A DNA stretch of 28,884 nt from Sperchopsis tessellata (Eukaryota > Arthropoda > Insecta > Coleoptera > Hydrophilidae), in assembly GCA_033557685.1 (NCBI GenBank), contig JAWQRN010000503.1, forward strand, positions 1-28,884, given 5' to 3'. Below the pieces are notes generated by a model. The model saw only the letters and a program-made list of their open reading frames with translations. It searched no databases and was not told the origin of the DNA. This document shows positions 10,827 through 21,005 of this stretch, in pieces; position 1 is the stretch's first letter, and every line of letters begins with the position of its first letter. Both the position numbers and the translations under genes were made by a program.

Positions 10827-11156
10827 GTATACGACCACATCATCGCAGAAGAAGTTGTCAAAAGTCCATTCACTGATATCGTGAATTTTAATTAGGCGCG
10901 AATCCTCGCTAAGAAAACTATTTCGATCATCTTTTATTAGTACCTAGTAAAATGTACAATCTGTAGATTGATTTTAACGGAATGTCAGGCAGCACTTGGC
11001 TTGGGTGGACCACTAAAATGTATTGACCAAACTGAACAAGTTATTCTTAAAATTGTCATTTAGTTACTTCCGCAGATTACCCGCTTTGTTAAGTGAATGA
11101 AAAAATCATTCAAATGAAAAAAATCGTACAAATGGAAAAACTATTCGAATGATTTA
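10827..11156. other. No recognised gene
   Basis: AT-rich sequence. Near the right edge are short CATTCAAATG / CATTCGAAT-type repeats that run into the palindrome at 11157. Confidence 0.45.
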
Positions 11157-11193
11157 GTCGATAGTTACCAGTGAACTAACGATAACTATCGAC
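11157..11193. repeat. Inverted repeat GTCGATAGTTA / TAACTATCGAC
   Basis: Perfect 11-bp stems separated by 15 bases. ATTCAAATG-like words just upstream (about 11105-11152) suggest it belongs to the terminal region of a small transposon. Confidence 0.6.
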
Positions 11194-13696
11194 AGTTCAT
11201 TTTATTCGATAGTGCATATCACGAGTAAGCACCACCGTAAGACAATCTATTGTAATTTAATGACCTTCAAGTGGATTGTAAGAACCCAGGGGCTTGATGG
11301 GCTTTGATGATAATAGACGAGAGGGATAATCATTAATTTACAGTTATGGTAGTAAATATTCTATATATTTCTGCGTAACAAACGGCTAGACAAACAAAAC
11401 TATTCTTAGGAGGGTTATGAGAAGAAACCTTATTTTTTTCATTCACGTGTAAAGCAATAACCAAAAATGTACATTACAAAGTTAAATCTGTCCTACTAGA
11501 AACATAGTGAAAATAGCAGGGCCTAGAGCCTTATTGACTCGTTAGATTCAAAGTGGCCACATAAATTTGTTAATACTCACATTATAATAGTTCCTTTGTT
11601 ATATGAGCTGTAATTAGGGAGCAACATTTATATCCAACTATGTTCTTAAGTAGTCTTTTGGAATCAATTTTAATTAATTTTTATAAGAAATGGTCCGAGT
11701 GCCATTAATTACGAAAGATAGTCGATAACTTAATTATTAGTTTCACAATTTAAAAATCATTAAGAACGAATTGTCAATGATATCAGCAAACTATAAAATA
11801 GAACCATCTGTAGATGTCCCTGACATAGTAATGTCAAACCAAACTCATGTTTAAATTAATTACTTGCAAATTTTGATATATAATAATTTATTGCCTAAAC
11901 TGTTGATGGAGGTTATGCAAATGATTGTACTACGGCGGCATTTTTCCGTTTTCAATAAGATTACACTCAGAACAAGCTTTTATACATAGTCAATGTCAAT
12001 CCCAAGTCCTCAACATGGTTCAACTAAAGATTTGCTTGGGTGGACAGAATTTGCATTTAAATCGTGTGCATCTTTATTTATTGCTTCTTTATCCGCGCGA
12101 ATGCTGTTTGCATTTAAAATATTTATTTTATAATGTTTGCGTAGACGACAGCATACATATAATTTATAAATAAATAGAGGAAAGCAACAGCGGAAAATTA
12201 TACAAAAATTTGTTTGTGTTGATGGACACGTTAATTTATTTCTAAATGAAGGTCTGCGTTGTTTATTTATTATTATTAATTGAAAATAATATGTATTACC
12301 AAATTTACATGCCATGGTTGATAAAACATACTTTGCACCTTGTGAGTGATCGCAGCCGCACTCAAGTCCGAACTTAACTAAAATTGCATTATCAGGCGAT
12401 GAAACTGGCAACGAGGCGAATCAGTGTCAATACGATCTCTCAGTGGCTAGTTTATAATAGCCTTTTTCTAACCCAACCTTGTAAAGATCTGAACAGTAAG
12501 TCTAAGAAAACTGCCCCCAACTTAACTAGTGCAAGATGATGTTTCTTGCATGTGTGCCATTTTAAAGCTAGTGCGTCGGGCTTCCCCTCACTTCGTACAC
12601 GGTTGAATGCACTTAGTTCTATTTTTACATGTATTTTAATGGCGTCCTGCAAAGCGCAATATTCGCTTACCCTTGGATATACCCGATTTATTCCCAACGT
12701 TCACACTCTGCAACGTGATCTCTGTATTTACATATTTTCTGGAAATATAGTTTGTAATTTCAACCATAGATATACCATAGCATCTAGTAAACCATTAAAT
12801 TTGTATCCAACAATATTTTAAATAAATACGTATATCATTTTTAGAAGGATTTAGTTCCAAACATACCTATCAAATTTACTTCAAGCTGTGTTCAAGAAGG
12901 CCAAAAACATTGAGTTCCCTCCCTCTCTGCTGTTTTCATCAGTATTAACTCTGTAGGTACATATGCATATATTAGATTCTCCCTTATTTTTTTCAATGGT
13001 TTACTATGGAATACACATAAATGTAAGCTCGTTTTCGCAACTGTCCTATTCCGACCGTTTTTTAATTCGTTCATTTAGTTTTAGGTATTTGCACATGTAT
13101 GAAAAAGTATCCCCAAACTGTAAAAATGTACGCTTGTAAAGTTCAAAATAGTAGAAATACAGACGATCAATTTTGCTAAATTTGCGAAAATTTTGCAAGC
13201 ATTCTTGTAAACGTAAACATTTTTTATAAATAGTTAAACCTCAGTAACCAAAATAAAAAAAAATATGCATATATGTTAACGTATTTATTTAAATTAATTC
13301 TAAAAGTTTATTATAAAAACGAAAGAAAAGTTCAGAAGGCTAAACGCGGTTATTTTTTCCATACTGAACAAGCAAATATTTGGCATTACACCCGGTCAAA
13401 GTCCCAATGTGTAGTCTAGACTAAGCAACTGAGAATGTATATACGCGGTGGAAAATTTCAATCGTTCCTTTCCCATGTAGCATTTTGCAGATTTTCATTG
13501 TTTTTTTAACCTTATCGCTTGTGACTTGATAACAGAGGAACGATAGAAATTCACCAGTTTATGTTCGCACACAAACACGTTTTATTCAAACGCCATTGAC
13601 GTGAATTGTTTTGCAAAATTAAAACCAGGGATTTTCGGCATATCTGCTGGAAAGTATTTATTGGAAATATTGGATTGAGTGGGAACCATTATTTGC
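11194..13696. other. No recognised gene; long open frames of unknown meaning
   Basis: Two minus-strand frames (12010-12411, 133 codons; 12452-12697, 81 codons) and an overlapping plus-strand frame (12546-12821) lie here. None has a recognisable domain. The 12440-12710 block is noticeably richer in GC than its surroundings, which may explain open frames on both strands or may mark a decayed transposon gene. I do not claim a gene. Confidence 0.4.
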
Positions 13697-13699
13697 TTA

Positions 13700-13891
13700 A
13701 ATTGCACAGGGCAAAACATTATTTAATTGCAAATACGAGTAAACGAGTGGGCCACCAGTTTTTGTAGGAAGTTGATCATTCAATTCGCGAGCTTCCTGGA
13801 TTTGCCGGGCAATAGCGTCTTTTTTTCAATTTGAAAAAGTGGAACAATTAATAATGGTTGATTGCTCCGGGACATACTTTGTAGTAGGATG
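13700..13891 (-). pseudogene. Weak coding-like fragment, unidentified
   Basis: One minus-strand frame is open over 13829-13891 (reads HPTTKYVPEQSTIINC) and, after a single TGA at 13826-13828, over 13700-13825 (begins KKDAIARQIQEARELNDQLP). The second part resembles an amphipathic helix. No family is recognised and it may be chance. Confidence 0.2.
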
Positions 13892-14138
13892 TCAGCTTCA
13901 TCAAAATTTAACAAGAACATCCATTCAATTGAGAATGACTTCCTGCAGATGATAATAGCCGATTTTAAAGTACGAAAATTATATACTCAGCACATATTAG
14001 CCAAATTATAAAATAATTACAACATATTGTATTAAAAAAAGATTGTCTTTTTGAATTCTAGGGAAAGCTCTTCTCCATTTAGATCTAGTTAATAATAGGC
14101 ATCACTAAATTGGCCCCATAGTATTGTATACGTCATTG

Positions 14139-14475
14139 GTTAGTTTGTAAACTAACTAATGTATTGTTTATTTTAGTAGAATTTGGTTTTTAAACCAGTT
14201 TAAAAGCTATTTAGATAGTTGGCTAGTTTACATATGTTTACTTTTGTTTCCAGGCTAAAAGCTTTAATTTGACACATTTGGAAGTAGCTAGTTTATAAAC
14301 TAACCAAGGTATTATATTTACTTTAATAAAGGTAAGTAAACTAGCCAGCTTATGTGAATAGTTTATAACTAACCAATTTATCTGCTAATTTAGTAGTAAA
14401 TGTGTTTTCTACGAAAAAAACGAGATATTCGTTAGTTTATATAATATCCAATTAGTTTATGAACTAACCTAGTTT
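14139..14475. repeat. Cluster of degenerate GTTAGTTTATAAACTAAC palindromes
   Basis: The palindromic word GTTAGTTT.TAAACTAAC and its half-sites recur: 14139-14156 (GTTAGTTTGTAAACTAAC), 14288-14305 (CTAGTTTATAAACTAACC), about 14360-14373, 14431-14440, and 14452-14468. Half-sites such as AAACTAGCCA, TGGCTAGTTTA and AAACCAGTTTAAA lie between them. Such arrays are typical of subterminal regions of small DNA transposons. No outer terminal repeat or target duplication was identified. Confidence 0.6.
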
Positions 14476-15044
14476 ACACTTTAGCTGTAAAAGAAAAACA
14501 AATATCACATTAGATGTGGGAATGAACACTGTAACTGTATAAACCACATGTATATGAGAGTAACCAGTTCAAATACCGACAGAGCAGGATATTGTTTATG
14601 CAGTCAAAGTGAAAGGTAGCTTGCATCCCTTCTGGGTGGAACTGTAATTACCCGAATCAGAAAACCAGGATTTCATAAATTTAGATTTTCAGGTTAAGGT
14701 TTAAGTAGACAATATATTAATCAGTCATCACTAAACGTTAAGAAATAATGGTATCAGAATGGACTAAAAAATGGCAGACCTTTACAATATTCTTAGCAAA
14801 TAAATGTAGTCTTGTACTCCACTTATGAAAGTATCATTTGTTTGACCTATATATTATACATTTTGCGGGTCTTCTTTGATCAATAAATAGTATCTCTCCA
14901 ACTGGTTTACGAGCTGTTGCGAGACTTCTCATTTTTCTATGTGTATAAAAAGCATTTATAATGTTTGCCCAACAACAAAATACCACACACTGGTTGCGCA
15001 GTTACAGAATATAAATTCCGACTGAAAAATCGATCGGCATTTAA
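14476..15044. other. No recognised gene
   Basis: AT-rich sequence without a supported feature. Confidence 0.5.
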
Positions 15045-15221
15045 AACGAATTATTTCTCCATCAGCACGCCGGCTCAATTAAACCAGTAGACCCAACCAC
15101 AATTGAAATAATTGACCATGGGTTGTTGAGCAAGACTCCGAAAACTCGAAGACAACCGCGTAAGCGTACAATCATGCCTACTTGCCTTGTTAATTATGAT
15201 GAATGGTTAGTTGTAATTTAG
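15045..15221 (+). CDS. Possible coding segment A of an unidentified gene
   Basis: A 58-codon frame is open between stops. It contains a good acceptor (TTATTTCTCCATCAG, ending about 15065) and then reads HAGSIKPVDPTTIEIIDHGL, followed by a basic stretch KTPKTRRQPRKRT and MPTCLVNYDEW. A donor-like G|GTTAGT follows GATGAATG near 15206. A better polypyrimidine acceptor (TTTTTTTTTTGTTACAG) lies about 115 bases on, at 15322. Using that pair would continue in frame with CVIPTSRNVRTLGVKRRWTK before a stop near 15441. I do not recognise the protein. The basic run might be a nuclear-localisation-like patch. This is a hypothesis built on frames and splice-like sites only. Confidence 0.3.
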   Translation, partial: NELFLHQHAGSIKPVDPTTIEIIDHGLLSKTPKTRRQPRKRTIMPTCLVNYDEWLVVI

Positions 15222-15473
15222 TATTTTATTAATTGGCTTCGAACGGAATACAGGTTAAACGCCAATGGAAACAAGTGTTTTGCCCTTTAGCCTTGCCTAT
15301 TGCTGTTTTTTTTTTGTTACAGCGTGATACCTACTAGCAGAAATGTCAGAACCTTGGGTGTTAAAAGGAGGTGGACCAAGTATACACTTAGTGTATCACG
15401 ATTGCTTCTACGCTATTTGCATGATTGGTGTTTAATAGAGTAGAACATGTTCCGAATACAAAAACTTTTCTAG

Positions 15474-15756
15474 ATTGGATACGGTTAAGACGTATATTGC
15501 GGAAAGTACGCAGCTTCCTGGTAAATCGAATAAAAATCCATTTAATTATAAAGTTAAATTGGAAAATACACTTAGAGGAATTGAAGTTCCTAACACTGAT
15601 GCGAATATGGGGCAAACATTAAGAAGTTTTATAACGTATTCGAAGAACATTGTTATTTTCGTTTCCACATCATTTATCTATGTATTAACGCATATTTTAT
15701 TTCTATTACTACACATTTATAGGAGCAATCATAGCATAAATTCTACTATAGCTTAG
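15474..15756 (+). CDS. Possible terminal exon with C-terminal membrane segment, unidentified
   Basis: The frame is open from 15439 to the stop at 15754-15756, with no early ATG, as expected of a 3' exon. A candidate acceptor (AACTTTTCTAG) ends at 15473. The peptide reads DTVKTYIAESTQLPGKSNKN, then FNYKVKLENTLRGIEVPNTD, and ends in one hydrophobic stretch (about NIVIFVSTSFIYVLTHILFL) flanked by SK and HIYR. This resembles a single transmembrane helix with a short tail. An AATAAA signal follows the stop by 56 bases. Upstream open pieces at 15045-15221 and 15322-15440 could be earlier exons. No family is recognised; a transposon-encoded or decayed gene remains possible. Confidence 0.35.
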
Positions 15757-15811
15757 CGACCCAATCACCGGTTTATTAACTGAGAGGCGGTGGGAATGAA
15801 ATCTGCTCGCA

Positions 15812-15817
15812 AATAAA
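15812..15817 (+). promoter_or_regulatory. Polyadenylation signal AATAAA
   Basis: Canonical hexamer 56 bases after the stop of the possible terminal exon. Its value is contextual, because AATAAA is common in AT-rich DNA. Confidence 0.35.
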
Positions 15818-16066
15818 GTTTTCAAGTTACCTAATTAAAGAAAAAAATATTACTGAACTAAGGATGACCATTGTCATCACCGTAACCACCATGGTGATTG
15901 TCACTTTATTACAGTGGACAGATAACATAAATTACTGTCTTGTCATTCCAAGACTGAAATGTTTTGTTTAGATCGTGGTAGAGAGTTATATCTATCTATC
16001 ATTAATTCTGTGTGTTTGCCTGTGTTTTTTGTAAACACCAAACTTATCTCTTATTTTCTTTTTCAG

Positions 16067-16356
16067 GTGGTTTCCAAGGATAGTCATTCGCTGGTGTCGG
16101 CGCACTATCGGTTAGATTCTCACCCTCGAGTTTCCTCACTGCACGAGGTAATTCTTGGAAGTCGCTACTTGTACCTTGTTTTTCCTAGAGCTCACGGGGA
16201 TCTTCACTCCTACGTGAGATCTAGGAAAAGGCTGCGGGAAACCGAAGCCCGAAAACTATTTAGGCAAATCGCTGAGACAGTCCAAGTATGCCATAAGAAC
16301 GGAATCGTATTGAGGGACCTGAAACTTAGAAAATTCGTCTTTGCTGACGCTCAGAG
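16067..16356 (+). CDS. trbl: Tribbles pseudokinase, internal exon (kinase domain, partial)
   Basis: Tribbles proteins are catalytically weak or inactive Ser/Thr kinase-like adaptors that bring targets (C/EBP-type factors, Akt, String/Cdc25 in flies) to inhibition or COP1-dependent ubiquitination. This exon encodes about 96 residues covering the end of the N-lobe through the catalytic loop. Landmarks in order are VVSKDSHSLVSAHYRL, HEVILGSRYLYLVFPRAHGD (hinge region), LHSYVRSRKRLRETEARKLF, QIAETVQVCHKNGI, and the hallmark VLRDLKLRKFVF. In that loop the usual His-Arg-Asp is Leu-Arg-Asp and the metal-binding Asn position is not Asn, the Tribbles signature. The acceptor is TTTTCTTTTTCAG|GTGG (phase 0) and the donor is AG|GTAAGT, leaving two bases of a split codon. 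The preceding exon (with the CK-type N-lobe end) and the following exon (activation segment, C-lobe, COP1-binding tail) were not found in the window. An ATG at 15959 opens the same frame but lies in the intron. Confidence 0.93.
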
Positions 16357-17549
16357 GTAAGTATTTTTTTAAACTTCAGAGGTTAGGTTAGGTAAGATGC
16401 AAAAGATGCGCTGGAGACGGTCGATTTTTTAAAACGTTTTGAAAGTCTATAGGAAAACGAAATATGAATAATATGAGCGTGACTTATCGTATGTTTACAC
16501 CGTAAAATCGATTTTTGATTTATAATCGATTTTTAATTGAAAATCGATCTCGCGACTCTGCCCTAATAAATGTATGAAATTATTCTACATGTAAATGCTG
16601 TCAGTCACTTGTAATGTCAGTGCTGCAAGCATGTCAAATGCGTTTCACTGTCAGACTTTTACAATTAGTGTATGTTCACTCAACCCAGAGACATGCAGAG
16701 TGGATTAGGTTAATCTTCAAGGTCAGCTACTCCCAACCTTTTCACATATAGCAGTCCCCTAAACTTTTAGAAAATAATTGCAGGCTTCTAGATAATATTA
16801 GTACTTGTATAGAGGGATATGGAGTACCCCTTTACTAATATAGGGTTGAGCTCTTAATAAGCTGAAGAAATATCCAAAAAAAGTAGGGATAAGAAAATAC
16901 CATTTGATTACGCATTATTATTATATAGAGGAATACTAATAGTATAAAATTAGATAACGAATACAAAAATGATAATATTCGAAAATAACAGTAACCAATT
17001 ATTTCTAATATTCATTTACAGCTAGTGTAACGTTTCTATTTTTTTAACGACTTACGGTGCTCAATATCTGGTTGTAGGGATGTAAGTTTCAATTTGAAGC
17101 CTAGTTCTGCGTCAAATATTTTGCGATGCCTTAATTTCAAAGCGACAACTGCAGAAAACCAGTTTTTAAACATAGGTCTTAATTCTGTGTACTCTTTAAG
17201 AATATATATCAACAAATTGACGAAAGTTTAATAGTAATGAAATATTCGGCTGCCACATCTGGAAATTTCACCGTATCTAATGTTTCACTTTGATTAGGTT
17301 TTAACGTGTACGGAGTCTCCCGGAAGACCATCATGAGAACATCGGCACACAACAACCGCTACTCAATAATCTTACCGCAAGTCTGTTTGGATAATCGTAT
17401 TTCATAAAAAAATACAGAGCTGCCTCTCTAAACCATATTTTGAAAAATCTAGAGCTGCCATATATGGCTTGTGTTAGAGGCATATGGAAATGGCAAGCGC
17501 CATTTTAGGATATCTTGAAGATTTTACTTTGTTTTAAAACACTTAGTCC
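16357..17549 (+). other. Presumed Tribbles intron, 5' part
   Basis: Begins with the GTAAGT donor. It holds no recognised coding sequence. At about 16500-16560 there is a small AATCGATTTTT-rich block (ATCGATTTTTGATTTATAATC and similar) resembling a MITE scrap. The intron assignment follows from the lack of any later Tribbles exon. Confidence 0.5.
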
Positions 17550-18137
17550 AGGATTCTTTTGGGTATTTTATTTCCAATTACGTTATTAATAGCGTATAAC
17601 AAAAACTGCTGAACGCTGGAATTAATACTGCAGACACGGTGTTCCAAAGAACACTACTTCTCATCAGTGCAACTGCAACCCCTTTGCAGATCAGAGTTTG
17701 TACAATATATTATTCGGCTTCATCCCTATGAACTAAGTATCTAAAGTAAGCCATATACGAGAGATAAACACCTGTCTAACATTGCATTTAGCGCTAGGAT
17801 AGTTTAAAAGGTAATTCCTTCTACAGATTAATTCCAAATCTATTTATGTAATCTTAATCTGTAGATGGAATTTCCTTTAAAAGTATCTTAGCGCTAACTG
17901 CAATGTTAGGCAGGTGCTTGTCTCTCGTATATGGCTTAATTTAGATACTTAGTTCATATGAACGAAGTCGAATAGCATATTGTACGAATGCTTGAGCAGT
18001 ATTGGGGGGTGCAGTTGCACTTATGAGAAATGGTATTCTTCGAAACACCGTGTCTGTAGTATTCATTCCGACATTCAGCAACTTTTGCAATATGCTATTA
18101 CTAACGTGGTCGGAAATAAAAATGCCAAAAGTATCCT
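17550..18137. repeat. Large imperfect palindrome (about 280-bp arms, about 20-bp loop)
   Basis: The left arm (about 17550-17830) is repeated in reverse complement by the right arm (about 17851-18137). Matching landmarks from the outside in are: GGATTCTTTTGGGTAT versus GGATACTTTTGGCAT; TACTGCAGACACGGTGTT versus TACTACAGACACGGTGTT; CATCAGTGCAACTGCA versus CATAAGTGCAACTGCA; ATGAACTAAGTATCTAA (identical); GCCATATACGAGAGA (identical); and TCTACAGATTAA at the centre. I estimate the arms at around 80 percent identical. Both arms carry the same sequence family, so this is either a foldback/MITE-like element or two copies of a repeat inserted head-to-head. A 61-codon frame at 17980-18165 lies mostly in the right arm and is not claimed as a gene. 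Confidence 0.85.
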
Positions 18138-19920
18138 ACACTGGCGACCATCGAAGCAATATTAATTTAACTACCACTTAGCCCAATTTAGTGGCCTGGA
18201 TACTGCATTCAACTTTTGGAAAGTGAAAAGGTATTTTAGCAGCGTATTGTAGGTAATTTATGTTCTAAGGCCCCTTTTCGGGTGTGACGTCAGTTTATTG
18301 TTCTTTTAAGAAACTCTTTTATGTTAAAAAGCGTCACACTATCACACTATAGGTGCTTTCTCTCTAAAATATTAATGTAAACTCTTTTGTCCTCCCAAAA
18401 AAAAACCTTACATGAATCGTAAAGATTAGTAATATTGTATTATTATTTCACTTGATCATTGATCATTTTTGTGGCTATATATGTAAAGAAAGTGTCATAA
18501 TGATGAAAGTTGCATCCAAATTAACCAAAAAAAGTATCTCCTTTTCTTTTGTTTGTGCTTGGCATTCCGCAGATGTTATTGGATAAATAATCTGAATTAG
18601 TTTGGCGAAATAGCATGCAAAAGTAATTTAGTAGTTGCTTATTTAGCACATTGCAGGCGTTCACATCAATATTTAATTACAAACACACTCTATTTCCTTC
18701 CTTCGGACGCAGATCACGTGCGTATGCGTGTTTGTTTGGTGACGCACATCTCAAGTCTGGCTTCCTCTGCAGACAAACTTCGTGCGTCCTTAGACTTTTC
18801 TGAGCCCCATTGCCTTCGGGATTTGTGCTCATTATCATACATAATCTTCCCAACGGAGTCATGTACATCCTGATTAGATCATTTACATTCACATCCTGTT
18901 TAGCCATTCGAATTCAGTTCCTATTCTTCCTATTGGACTACGGAATTAGCGAACATGTATATTTAGACTAGTCATAGTCGTAACTTAAAAGGAGGACAAA
19001 TATTTCCGGTCTCTGCACCGACCTATCGATCTTTTCTTTTTTAAGCAATGGAAATAAGACCGATTCGGTAGACATCCATCGGATATACTACATCCATTTG
19101 ATTTGATAGAGAGGTATCCATAAAGGGGTTGGCATACTTACGTACAACCCGTCATACATACGCGCTTTTAGAGTGCTTTTATCTACACATCCGTTCGGAT
19201 TAAATTCAATCGAACGGTAAAGTTCGTTTTTTTTACTAGCTCCTTTCTCCGCGTGTTAAGTTGGTTAACCTGAATTGCCACGGTTCGAATTTCTTATTTC
19301 ATTGTTGGCGTTTCATTAGGTGACGGAAAGTAGAAGATCTCGCATTTCTTTCTCCTTTCTTTGAATGAACTCTGACCCAAATGTCACCGGCAACTGGCAC
19401 AGTTCCAGTCTCCCACAATTATATTCATATACGAATGCCAAGGTTTTTTTACAAGATTTGCGTCACACGCCGCGTAGATAAACGTCATGTACATCCTCCT
19501 CCTGCCTTCAGGATGTATTTATAACGAGAGCACACGTTTAATCGTATCACACGCAGACTTTTTTGTTTTATTTATGTCATTTCCTAATTGAGCTTTATTC
19601 AATTTTAAAGTATGACCGGTATTGCTGAAAATATAAACGATATTATATGAGGTATTGTTTGTTCTTATTTCATCAGTTATAAAATCTTTTGATTATTTTT
19701 GTCATGTCATGGGGCGTATATTATTGTATTTCAGATTATGTTTAGTAAATTTGTGTAATTCTTTCATGAATATTGTCCATATTTTTATAAATATTCCATG
19801 ATATTTTCACTTTCTTCTCTTACTATCCGTTCGAAAGAGAGGGGAGCCTAGCCGATCGATTATATACACTACCTGCGGTCTGTCAATGGGATAAAAGTTC
19901 TCAGAGCAATTAGATTTAAA
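18138..19920. other. Unassigned; GC-richer block 18680-19560 without a recognised gene
   Basis: The part around 18680-18960 and 19000-19560 is less AT-rich than the rest of the window, but I could not read a known protein there. A 76-codon minus-strand frame at 18677-18907 (starting MAKQDVNVNDLIRMYMTPLG) is protein-like but unidentified. A perfect TGACGTCA palindrome sits at 18285-18292. A TATTTATAA box occurs near 19516, without other promoter evidence. Confidence 0.4.
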
Positions 19921-19958
19921 TACCGGGTTATCATTTGAATTTATAATCAAAGTAGGCA
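19921..19958. repeat. Left terminal inverted repeat with TA
   Basis: Starts TACCGGGTTATCATTTGAAT and pairs with the reverse complement of 20968-21005 with about five mismatches. Confidence 0.85.
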
Positions 19959-21003
19959 GCATTTTTCCTGTGTGGTTGGTGGCCCTGACAGCCATCCTGC
20001 AAATTTAACACACATTGATTTTGATTAGAACAATAATAAAATAATCAACAAATGAAAGCAAAATTATACACATTACAACTGCCTATAAAACATGCTCAAA
20101 GTGGTCTCCTTCAACTTCAATACAACTTAAAACACGCCTCTTTATATTGTCAAAGGCATTTTGTAAAATTTGAGGGGTTATGTAGTTCAATGCTAAGGTA
20201 ACTGCATATCTTAGTTCCTCGAGACTTTCTCGATTATTTTTGTACGTCTTGTTTTTAAGGTACGGGAAAATAAAATAATCTAAAATGGATAAATCCGGAG
20301 TATGAGGAGGCAAATTCACAACCGGATCATCAAAAGTTTCTCGTATAAGGACCATTGTTTCCCTTGTTTTGTGCGTTGTTGCGTTATTTTGTTGTAAGTA
20401 GGCAATCAAAAGCTCGTCGTCGTGCAGGCTTTCAAAAAATGCCTGCAAAATATAATTTCAGTACTTCTCAGCACTCATTGTGCCTTCAAAAAGACACAAG
20501 AATAATTCGCCTCCAAGAAACAGCCATCCAGACACCGATTTTTTGGGAATGAAGAGGAGTTTACACAAGTTCTTGGGGGTTTTTATAAGACCAAATACGT
20601 ATATTTTGCTTGTTTACGTAACCAGATAGATGGAACAAAGTCTCGTCTGAGAAAAAACTTAAGTTTAAAGCGTCATTATTCTTTAAATTATTCAAAAATC
20701 ACTGGCACTATTCAACACGAACTGCAAAATCTCAACGAAAAAGTTGAGTGGAGTTGCTGCACTATATTTGCATAAGACGCATCAAAATCGGGAAATGCTT
20801 CACGGAAATCTTCCACGCAACTATAGAATAGCTATAGAATATTTCCATTCACCATTTTTAAAATAACTCTCAGGAAAATCTTGTGTTTTAATGTCAGATA
20901 CAATATTTGACAATGAAATTTGATTAACTATGATAATTTGTATTGCTAATAGTAGAACAAAAATCAGCGCCTACTCAAATTTTAAATTCAAATGATCACC
21001 CGG
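19923..21003 (-). mobile_element. Mariner-like element with complete termini and TA duplication
   Basis: The ends are inverted copies over at least 36 bases. The left is CCGGGTTATCATTTGAATTT, continuing to AGTAGGC. The right, read in reverse, is CCGGGTGATCATTTGAATTT, continuing to AGTAGGC. About five mismatches separate them. Each is flanked by TA (19921-19922 and 21004-21005), the target duplication of Tc1/mariner transposons. The 1,081-bp element contains a decayed minus-strand transposase (about 20083-20740). Because both ends survive, the copy is structurally complete at its borders but coding-dead. Confidence 0.85.
20083..20740 (-). pseudogene. Mariner-like DDE/D transposase pseudogene
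   Basis: The longest intact piece (20083-20448, 121 codons) covers the C-terminal catalytic region. It reads YLQQNNATTHKTRE (normally QQD.A..H), LPPHTPDLSILDYFIFPYLK (third catalytic Asp region), SLEELRYAV, RRVLSCIEVEGDHFEHVL and the stop. Upstream on the same strand, other frames recover RVE.CQ.FLNNLKNNDALNL, FSDETLFHLSGYVNKQNIRI and WSYKNPQELV, then VWMAVSWRRII and FEGTMSAEKY. SDE holds the first catalytic Asp. At least two frame changes and several stops interrupt it, and the second catalytic Asp is replaced by Asn. Sequence beyond about 20740 towards the right terminus is too eroded to read, so the DNA-binding N terminus is largely lost. Confidence 0.85.
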
Positions 21004-21005
21004 TA
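20968..21005. repeat. Right terminal inverted repeat with TA
   Basis: Reverse complement starts TACCGGGTGATCATTTGAAT, matching the left terminus. Confidence 0.85.

Noticed and set aside
10827..10834. 8-bp target duplication for the 10-kb hAT-like copy
   Set aside because: GTATACGA after the right terminus has no matching copy at a plausible left border; a partial match near 10158 is not convincing.
12010..12411. 133-codon minus-strand frame as a gene
   Set aside because: No recognisable domain and no splice or start context; open frames of this size can occur by chance in this window.
15343..15432. Short frame beginning MSEPWVLKGGGPSIHL
   Set aside because: It ends in two adjacent stops (TAA TAG), and the alternative frame over the same bases connects better to segment A by splicing, so I did not call it separately.
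15959..16066. ATG at 15959 as the start of the Tribbles protein
   Set aside because: The first 36 codons are hydrophobic, unlike any Tribbles N terminus, and end in a textbook polypyrimidine tract and CAG. They are intron sequence in frame with the exon by chance.
18001..18165. 61-codon frame in the palindrome right arm as a gene
   Set aside because: It lies mostly inside the inverted repeat, has no recognisable domain, and its left-arm counterpart is not open.
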